Shown here in pieces: positions 22,390 through 26,880 of a stretch of DNA of 26,880 nt; positions within the stretch are counted from its first letter, which is position 1; each line of letters starts with the position of its first letter. This stretch comes from Bacillota bacterium (GTDB lineage Bacteria; Bacillota; Desulfitobacteriia; Desulfitobacteriales; Desulfitobacteriaceae): the NCBI GenBank assembly GCA_023390635.1, contig JAEWCM010000157.1, positions 1-26,880 on the forward strand. Direction: 5' to 3'. The translations under genes were made by a program, and so were the position numbers. A model generated the notes under the pieces. It was not told the origin of the DNA. It did no database searches and saw only the letters and a program-made list of their open reading frames with translations.

Positions 22390-23892
22390 TCAGATGGGGA
22401 AATGTACCATAAAATTACTTCCTTCAGAGGAGGACTCTATTGCAATATATCCGTTATGCCGTTTGGCAATACTATAGCAAATGGGAAGTCCCATTCCTGT
22501 TCCTTCGTCCTTCGTCGTGAAAAACGGTGTACCCAGTTTATCCTTATATTCGTTAGGGATCCCATGTCCCTGATCCCTTACGGAGAGAATAACATGTCCT
22601 TGATCAAAAAATGTTCTAATGGTCAGCCTCCCTTTGGATTGCATTGCCTCCATTCCGTTTCGGCACAGATTGAGTAAAAGCTGGGCAATCTCTTGCTCAA
22701 TCAAATAAATATCAGGCACCTTATTCAACTGGAAAACAACCTGCTTGTGCTGACCGGCCGCATCTGCCTCCATCAAAGGAGCAAGGGGAGAAATCACGTC
22801 ATTGATATTTTTTAGTTCAAAATTAGTCGGTTTATTTTTCACTAGAGAAAGAAATTCTGTAAGAAGAGCATTAGCTCTGTCCAGCTCTCGGATCATAATA
22901 TCCAGCTTAGGGCGTTCCGGCGAATATTCCGGTTTAAGTCCCAGCAGTTGAAGATAGCCTCTTACCGTGCTCATCGGATTTCGCACTTCATGACTAACCC
23001 CGGCTGCCATCTGTCCAATGACATTTAGGCGTTCCAGGCGGACCATTTCCTTTTGAAATTCTTTTTCTTTTGTAATCTCTAAAAGAGAAATAAAATAACA
23101 CCTTTCCTTTTTCCATAGGGCTATGGTTCCGGAAATGAGAAAAGTAGATTTTTGAGCGAAGGAGATTTCTATGCTATCTAATCGTCCTTCTTTTTCCAGC
23201 CGTTCCCGTAACATTTGCAGCAAACCTTTGTCAATATTAAAATCCTCCGGCTGTTTCCCGATTATCTCTTCTCTCTTTAAACCACTTGAAAATAACATTC
23301 TCTGATTGACTTCCATGACAGCAAGATCTGAGCCTCTCAGGATAACTTTCATGCAAGGATCAGCATGAAAGGCAGTGAATAACAGCTCTTCAGCTTCCTC
23401 AATCATCTCATTACCTGACCTTTGGATTGTTTCATCATTTTTCCGTTGCAGTGCCTCATCTTTCGGCTTTTCTTCACTTATTTCTTCCAGCACGCAGATT
23501 GAGCCACAAATATTGCCATCCTCATCCCATACCGGACTGGCACTCAGTCTGGCCTTCTTCGAAACTCCATCATTCCAGAGAAATTCCAATTCCATCTTTT
23601 CAATCTGTTCACCGTACCAGGCTGCCCTTCGAATTGGCATTTCCTCAGCTCTTATTAAAACTCCAGCTCGGAAAACCTGAAATGGCTGTTCATTATATTC
23701 TTGATTTAAAGGTGACATACCCCCCCAAGGGGCTATTCGATAAAACTCAGACGCCTTGGGATTATGAATAATCTCCCGGCAACTGCAATCTGTCCCTATG
23801 GAAATGGCGCAGGGCGCAAATTTTAAAAAATCCCAATTAAATTCTTTTTCACAATGTCTACCAGTCATCGAATAAGTTAAGTCGTTCCTCAA
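22390..23892 (-). CDS. Soluble PAS-domain sensor histidine kinase
   Basis: 500 residues without membrane segments. PAS 1 (about 20-142) has the EEMPIRRAAWYGE and SASPVWDEDGNICGSICVLEEI pattern; a charged linker follows; PAS 2 spans about 165-280; then HisKA with H301 in AGVSHEVRNPMSTVRGYLQLLG and a HATPase domain (NLCRNGMEAM, RDQGHGIP, GTGMGLP). This HisKA type resembles sporulation kinases such as KinA/KinE. There is no response regulator beside it, typical of orphan kinases feeding Spo0F/Spo0A. The start is TTG with AAGGAGGAG six bases upstream. Its position next to sigG supports, but does not prove, a sporulation role. Confidence 0.9.
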   Translation of the reverse strand: MRNDLTYSMTGRHCEKEFNWDFLKFAPCAISIGTDCSCREIIHNPKASEFYRIAPWGGMSPLNQEYNEQPFQVFRAGVLIRAEEMPIRRAAWYGEQIEKMELEFLWNDGVSKKARLSASPVWDEDGNICGSICVLEEISEEKPKDEALQRKNDETIQRSGNEMIEEAEELLFTAFHADPCMKVILRGSDLAVMEVNQRMLFSSGLKREEIIGKQPEDFNIDKGLLQMLRERLEKEGRLDSIEISFAQKSTFLISGTIALWKKERCYFISLLEITKEKEFQKEMVRLERLNVIGQMAAGVSHEVRNPMSTVRGYLQLLGLKPEYSPERPKLDIMIRELDRANALLTEFLSLVKNKPTNFELKNINDVISPLAPLMEADAAGQHKQVVFQLNKVPDIYLIEQEIAQLLLNLCRNGMEAMQSKGRLTIRTFFDQGHVILSVRDQGHGIPNEYKDKLGTPFFTTKDEGTGMGLPICYSIAKRHNGYIAIESSSEGSNFMVHFPI

Positions 23893-23968
23893 AAGCTACT
23901 CCTCCTTAGGCACTGTGCTAAATATGGTCTATTTCGCTTTCTTTTTATAAAAATCCTTTTAATAGTCC

Positions 23969-23996
23969 TTGTTTTTTAGCAGTTATTTCCTATAAA
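23969..23996 (+). promoter_or_regulatory. Possible promoter of the 44-residue gene
   Basis: TTGTTT (23969-23974), 16-base spacer, TATAAA (23991-23996), 67 bases before the start codon. The region is AT-rich, so such matches are easily found by chance. Confidence 0.35.
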
Positions 23997-24062
23997 TATT
24001 TTATTGGTTGTTCCTCTTAGGATAAATCTTCCATAACTTAAATTAGAGAGGAGGGAAACTCT

Positions 24063-24197
24063 ATGTTTGGACTTGTTCCATTTGGTCTGGGCCTTAGCCT
24101 AGGTTTCGGATTTGGCGCCCTGGCCTCAGCGTCATCTTATCCTGCTGCTTACCCAGCCCCCTACCCTGCATACTATCCCAGCTATTATTACTACTAA
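24063..24197 (+). CDS. Tiny Tyr/Pro/Ala-rich protein
   Basis: A 44-residue reading frame with a near-ideal ribosome site (GAGGAGGG, seven bases before ATG). The first 20 residues are Gly/Leu/Phe rich (FGLGLSLGFGFGAL) and hydrophobic enough to sit in a membrane; the rest is a YPA-type repeat (YPAAYPAPYPAYYPSYYYY). No family was recognised with confidence. Short glycine- and tyrosine-rich proteins are common among spore coat and small sporulation proteins of Firmicutes, so a spore-surface role is possible but inferred. It is divergent from the PAS kinase and upstream of tetR. Confidence 0.65.
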   Translation: MFGLVPFGLGLSLGFGFGALASASSYPAAYPAPYPAYYPSYYYY

Positions 24198-24217
24198 ATC
24201 TTTCTTATGATGGAAAA

Positions 24218-24269
24218 CGGCTAGGCGATGAAACATCTGCTTGGGGCTGCCGCAAATCTGTGACAGCCC
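24218..24269 (+). promoter_or_regulatory. Structured intergenic element with alternative hairpins
   Basis: One fold pairs CGGC (24218-24221) with GCCG (24249-24252) around an inner GCGATG-AAA-CATC-t-GC stem (24225-24240). The other pairs GGGGCTG (24243-24249) with CAGCCCT (24264-24270), followed by ATTT. The two share bases 24249 and neighbours and exclude each other. It could be a simple weak terminator of the tiny gene or an attenuator before tetR. No known riboswitch class was recognised. Confidence 0.35.
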
Positions 24270-24364
24270 TATTTACCTATCAAACTATTGAGACATTCTT
24301 TTTACTCTTCTTTGCTTATTGACCCCATTGGAGCATCAGTACTATTAATCGAGGAGGTGAATTT

Positions 24365-25003
24365 GTGAGCCGGATTGTCAAAAACCCCGAAGAACGCAAA
24401 TTTGAATTAATTACAGCCGCTGAGAATTTATTCAGTATAAAAGGCTTTGAACAAACGTTAGTCAGTGATATCACACAGAAAATTGGCGTTGCTCAAGGAA
24501 CATTTTATTATTATTTTTCTTCCAAAGATGACGTCATGATTGCCGTGCTGGAAAAGGAATGGGCGGAGCTGGCTTCATCCCTTTCTGCCGATTTTACCGG
24601 GCGTCTGATATCTCCATTTGAACAATTGGCATGGATTTTTGCTCAATTTTTCAGTCCTCATCAGAATGGCGAAGCACTGTGGCAGCGTTTTCCCTCGCTT
24701 CAGATCACTGGCTTGCCCGACCGATTTCACGTTAAATTTGACGAAATGCGCACCGAGATTTTTGCACCGCTGATCTGCAAGATTATCCAAGCCGGAATCG
24801 AACAGAAAATATTCAGAAGCTTAAACCATCCGGAAGAAATTACTCAGATTCTTTTCACAGGCATTAATGCTTACATGCACATTCACTCCCCTCGTTTCCA
24901 CGAACAATCCTATTTTATACAAAAGGTTGAGGCTCTCTCTGAACTGTTGGAAATTGTGCTGGGGTTGGAAAAAGGCAGTTTCCACTTTTCCTCCACCTTA
25001 TAA
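24365..25003 (+). CDS. TetR/AcrR family transcriptional regulator
   Basis: 212 residues. The N-terminal helix-turn-helix (about 9-55) shows the family pattern AAENLFSIKGFEQTLVSDITQKIGVAQGTFYYYFSSKDDVMIAVL; the C-terminal ligand domain is divergent and gives no effector. The start is GTG with GGAGGTGA seven bases upstream. The 4Fe-4S protein gene follows after 28 bases, likely in the same transcript and possibly self-regulated, as is common for TetR-controlled operons. Confidence 0.92.
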   Translation: MSRIVKNPEERKFELITAAENLFSIKGFEQTLVSDITQKIGVAQGTFYYYFSSKDDVMIAVLEKEWAELASSLSADFTGRLISPFEQLAWIFAQFFSPHQNGEALWQRFPSLQITGLPDRFHVKFDEMRTEIFAPLICKIIQAGIEQKIFRSLNHPEEITQILFTGINAYMHIHSPRFHEQSYFIQKVEALSELLEIVLGLEKGSFHFSSTL

Positions 25004-25031
25004 AGAAAATTAGATTGAGGAGGCCTCTGGG

Positions 25032-25518
25032 ATGAAGAGACAAACTGTTCGCCATCTTATTTTGTTGATCTCGTTATTACTTTTTCCCCTAACCTTAAAT
25101 TATTTTTCTCCCTACCTGATTGTAGTTGGAGCCAGCCGAGGAATCATTACCGGCAGTTTTATCGTTTTTATTGTACTGCTACTCAGCTCTTTGTTCCTGG
25201 GGCGTTTTTTTTGCGGCTGGCTTTGTCCGGATGGCTCCTTTCATGGTCATCGGAGACAAATTCGGCCGGCTGATCCATCTTCCTTCTCTTCATCTGGAGA
25301 GCCGACCTGATAAATGTATTGACTGTAAGCGATGCAATCAGATCTGCCCCATGAGCCTGTCTGTCAATGCCATGGCCCTTTCAGGTCAGATGAAGAATAG
25401 TGAGTGTATTTTATGCGGAGAGTGTGTTGATAACTGTCCCCGACAGGTTTTAAATTTTCATTTTCTTTCTCAGCGTTCAAAACCAATAATATCCTCTGAA
25501 AAATCATCCATTGAGTAG
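25032..25518 (+). pseudogene. 4Fe-4S membrane ferredoxin (NapH-like, short), frameshifted
   Basis: Two frames together make one protein. The first (from ATG 25032, AGGAGG eight bases upstream) has two hydrophobic helices and RFFCGWLCPDG, then continues to a stop at 25308-25310 with unrelated residues. The +1 frame supplies the rest: APFMVIGDKFGRL, RPDKCIDCKRCNQICPMSLSVN and ECILCGECVDNCPR, ending at 25518. The shift is needed near 25235-25245. Both 4Fe-4S motifs (CxxCxxCxxxCP) are intact, so decay is recent, or it is a sequencing error. Related proteins are electron-transfer membrane ferredoxins. The full product would be about 162 residues with only two transmembrane segments, shorter than NapH. 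Confidence 0.75.
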
Positions 25519-25524
25519 TTTTAA

Positions 25525-25552
25525 TTGCTTTTGGAAAAACTAATTTTATAAT
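25525..25552 (+). promoter_or_regulatory. Predicted SigA promoter of the lipoprotein gene
   Basis: TTGCTT (25525-25530), a 16-base spacer and a perfect TATAAT (25547-25552), about 70 bases before the lipoprotein start. It makes that gene independent of the tetR operon. Confidence 0.55.
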
Positions 25553-25622
25553 AGAATCAGCGTAACTTTTTCATTCCCCAATACGTCTAAAAAGAGAGTT
25601 TTGTTTTTAGGAGGATATTTCA

Positions 25623-26300
25623 ATGATCTCCAGGTTTAAAAAGAAATCATTAAAATGGACTGGCATTGCTATAGTCTTAGCTTTACTTGCCGGCTGCTCC
25701 AGTCTGACTGGAGCACAAAACTCTGACCAAAACTCTCCGCAGGAAAGCACTGTTAATCAAGGCGAAAATTCAGGTCAAAACTCCTCTACTAGTTCCGAGT
25801 CAGGACAACAGAATCAGGAAAGTGCTGCTTCTGCCGATCATTCTTCTTTAATCAACTCCATCATGGAGCAAGCTAAGCAAGGTAAAGTACCAGGCTGCGA
25901 ATTTTCTGTCAGAACGACAGTCATCGATCAAGTAGAAGATGCCTGGGGTAAAGCAGATACCACCGACTACGTAGCGGCCGCGAAGGGAAGTTATGCTACC
26001 TATGCCAGCCGTGGGATTACGTTTGGATTCAACAAAGGAGAGCAAATCTTTGAAGTACGTTCTTCCGGTAAACAAGTGAAGCAAATCTCTCTGTCTCAAA
26101 TAGAGAAGGCCTTAGGTACTCCCACCTATCACTTGGATAATCAGACAGAAAAAATTATCGGTTATGTTGCAAGCTCTGATTACAAGCTGGAATTCGTACT
26201 CGATAAAAGTAAATCTAATCCATTTGTCGATCATGTCAACGTACTCTATCCCGCCGGTACTGTTAATTCAATGGCTGACGATCCGGGACGACAATGGTAA
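25623..26300 (+). CDS. DUF4309 (YjgB-like) lipoprotein
   Basis: 225 residues. A type II signal peptide with basic start RFKKK, hydrophobic stretch and lipobox LLAGC puts the lipidated cysteine at C25. A Ser/Asn/Gln-rich flexible linker (about 27-72) leads to the C-terminal domain (about 75-215) with KVPGCEFSV, IDQVEDAWGKAD, the YATYASRGITFGFNKGEQIFEVRS segment and LGTPTYHLDNQTEKIIGY, matching the YjgB/DUF4309 family of unknown function. It would be anchored on the outer face of the membrane and processed by LspA. ATG with AGGAGG eight bases upstream; own promoter and terminator. Confidence 0.88.
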   Translation: MISRFKKKSLKWTGIAIVLALLAGCSSLTGAQNSDQNSPQESTVNQGENSGQNSSTSSESGQQNQESAASADHSSLINSIMEQAKQGKVPGCEFSVRTTVIDQVEDAWGKADTTDYVAAAKGSYATYASRGITFGFNKGEQIFEVRSSGKQVKQISLSQIEKALGTPTYHLDNQTEKIIGYVASSDYKLEFVLDKSKSNPFVDHVNVLYPAGTVNSMADDPGRQW

Positions 26301-26313
26301 AAAAGTATGTAAA

Positions 26314-26345
26314 AGATGCCAAGCTCATTGCTTGGCATCTTTTTG
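26314..26345. terminator. Bidirectional terminator
   Basis: Ten-base arms AGATGCCAAG (26314-26323) and 26331-26340 with a seven-base loop, followed by TTTTG on the plus strand and preceded by AAA on the other side. It lies between the convergent lipoprotein gene and the partial gene at 26348. Confidence 0.9.
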
Positions 26346-26347
26346 TA

Positions 26348-26880
26348 TCAGCGGTGAATAATTTGAGCTAAATCAGGAATATGTTGTGCCTCAATCGGCT
26401 TCCCGTTATACGTAAACTCCAGCCCCGCAATCCAGTCCCCGGTATAATCCTTTTGCAAAAAAGACTGTACTAGCTGAATTGTCGTAATCTGTCCGCCTGT
26501 TGAACCTTGAAAATAAGTCTGGGCCCAGGAATTTTTATTTGTTCCTTGTTCCTTCAAATTAATATGAGCAATCTTCTCGCTATCAATTTCTGATACTTCA
26601 ATAGGGAGAGAGCTGAAATAAAATTGTGACAGGCTATTTGCAATCTGTGTCAACTTGGTCTTTAAATCACTATCTTCCAAGACTGCGATATAACAGCCTA
26701 CTTCCTGTTTCATATCGTTTACGTCAGCTGTGTATAAAGGAAACAGCTCGGTTGCTGCCGGAAGCTGCTGCTGAGTTCCCTTTGTCTCTTGCAATTGATC
26801 ATTCAGTTTGTTAATTTGCTCGGTCTGTTCCGCAAGTTTTGTTTCAATTTGCTTATTAGCGTCGCTTAACTTCTCATTTT
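26348..26880 (-). CDS. Unknown protein with coiled coil, C-terminal part (5' end outside window)
   Basis: The frame is open to base 26880 without a stop, so the gene continues beyond the right edge; an in-frame TTG at 26792-26794 is not a likely start. The visible part has a charged coiled coil (KQIETKLAEQTEQINKLNDQ) followed by a globular C-terminal domain of about 120 residues containing NSWAQTYFQGSTGGQ and WIAGLEFTYNGKPIEAQHIPDL. I do not recognise the family. The coiled coil followed by a mixed alpha/beta domain is typical of extracytoplasmic anchored proteins, but the N-terminus that would show a signal or membrane segment is missing. Confidence 0.75.
   Translation of the reverse strand, partial: NEKLSDANKQIETKLAEQTEQINKLNDQLQETKGTQQQLPAATELFPLYTADVNDMKQEVGCYIAVLEDSDLKTKLTQIANSLSQFYFSSLPIEVSEIDSEKIAHINLKEQGTNKNSWAQTYFQGSTGGQITTIQLVQSFLQKDYTGDWIAGLEFTYNGKPIEAQHIPDLAQIIHR

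Noticed and set aside
24032..24040. CATAACTTA, a match to the SigK -10 consensus, before the tiny Tyr-rich gene
   Set aside because: The implied transcription start would fall within the ribosome site, and no -35 partner (AC) is at the right distance.
24198..24360. A known riboswitch class (cobalamin, c-di-GMP) in the region before tetR
   Set aside because: Hairpins exist but the conserved sequence boxes of those classes are absent.
1..26880. CRISPR array, transposase, integrase, prophage or defence genes
   Set aside because: No regularly spaced repeats and no such coding sequence were found; the only repeat-like element is the palindrome at 4396-4538.

Overview
The window looks like chromosomal DNA from an endospore-forming, anaerobic Firmicute of the Peptococcaceae/Desulfitobacteriales type. 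The reasons are the spore-forespore sigma factor SigG, YlmC/YmxH and YteA-like sporulation-family proteins, strong AGGAGG ribosome binding sites, frequent GTG/TTG starts, a split glycine decarboxylase and a PduL-type phosphotransacylase. The genus assignment is an inference; nothing here fixes the species.

Layout. 1-2705 (+): the C-terminal end of rqcH, a small cytosolic zinc phospholipase-C-like protein and a PIN-PhoH ATPase. From 2765 to 23892 nearly everything is on the minus strand. It is built on a block known from Bacillus subtilis (sigG-ylmC-ylmD-ylmE-sepF-ylmG-ylmH-divIVA-ileS-ylyA-lspA-ylyB). Here the block is interrupted twice. A two-component system plus an HlyD-like adaptor lies between ylmD (pgeF) and ylmE. 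Between divIVA and the TraR/DksA gene, ileS is missing and the space holds an unknown gene, a tandem glycine riboswitch with gcvT-gcvH-gcvPA-gcvPB, a 5'-truncated ferritin relic, a chemoreceptor, pduL and a DUF5665 membrane protein. A 143-bp nested perfect palindrome separates the TraR/DksA gene from lspA. 23893-26880 holds a soluble PAS histidine kinase beside sigG, then on the plus strand an unlisted 44-residue Tyr/Pro/Ala protein, a TetR regulator, a frameshifted 4Fe-4S membrane protein and a DUF4309-type lipoprotein. A partial coiled-coil protein on the minus strand runs off the right edge.

How the genes fit together. The glycine cleavage operon is controlled by a tandem glycine riboswitch whose terminator reuses the last aptamer strand. 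PduL nearby could convert acetyl-CoA to acetyl-phosphate, so both genes fit a glycine/one-carbon and acetate metabolism. SepF, YlmG, YlmH and DivIVA are division-site genes. RqcH and YlmH are both linked in B. subtilis to ribosome-associated quality control. SigG, YlmC, the TraR/DksA protein and possibly the PAS kinase relate to sporulation.

No tRNA, rRNA, CRISPR array, transposase, phage gene or defence system was recognised. The least explained items are the palindrome, the 20-bp-period repeat upstream of pduL, the tiny Tyr-rich protein with the structured DNA behind it, and the unknown gene between divIVA and the riboswitch.
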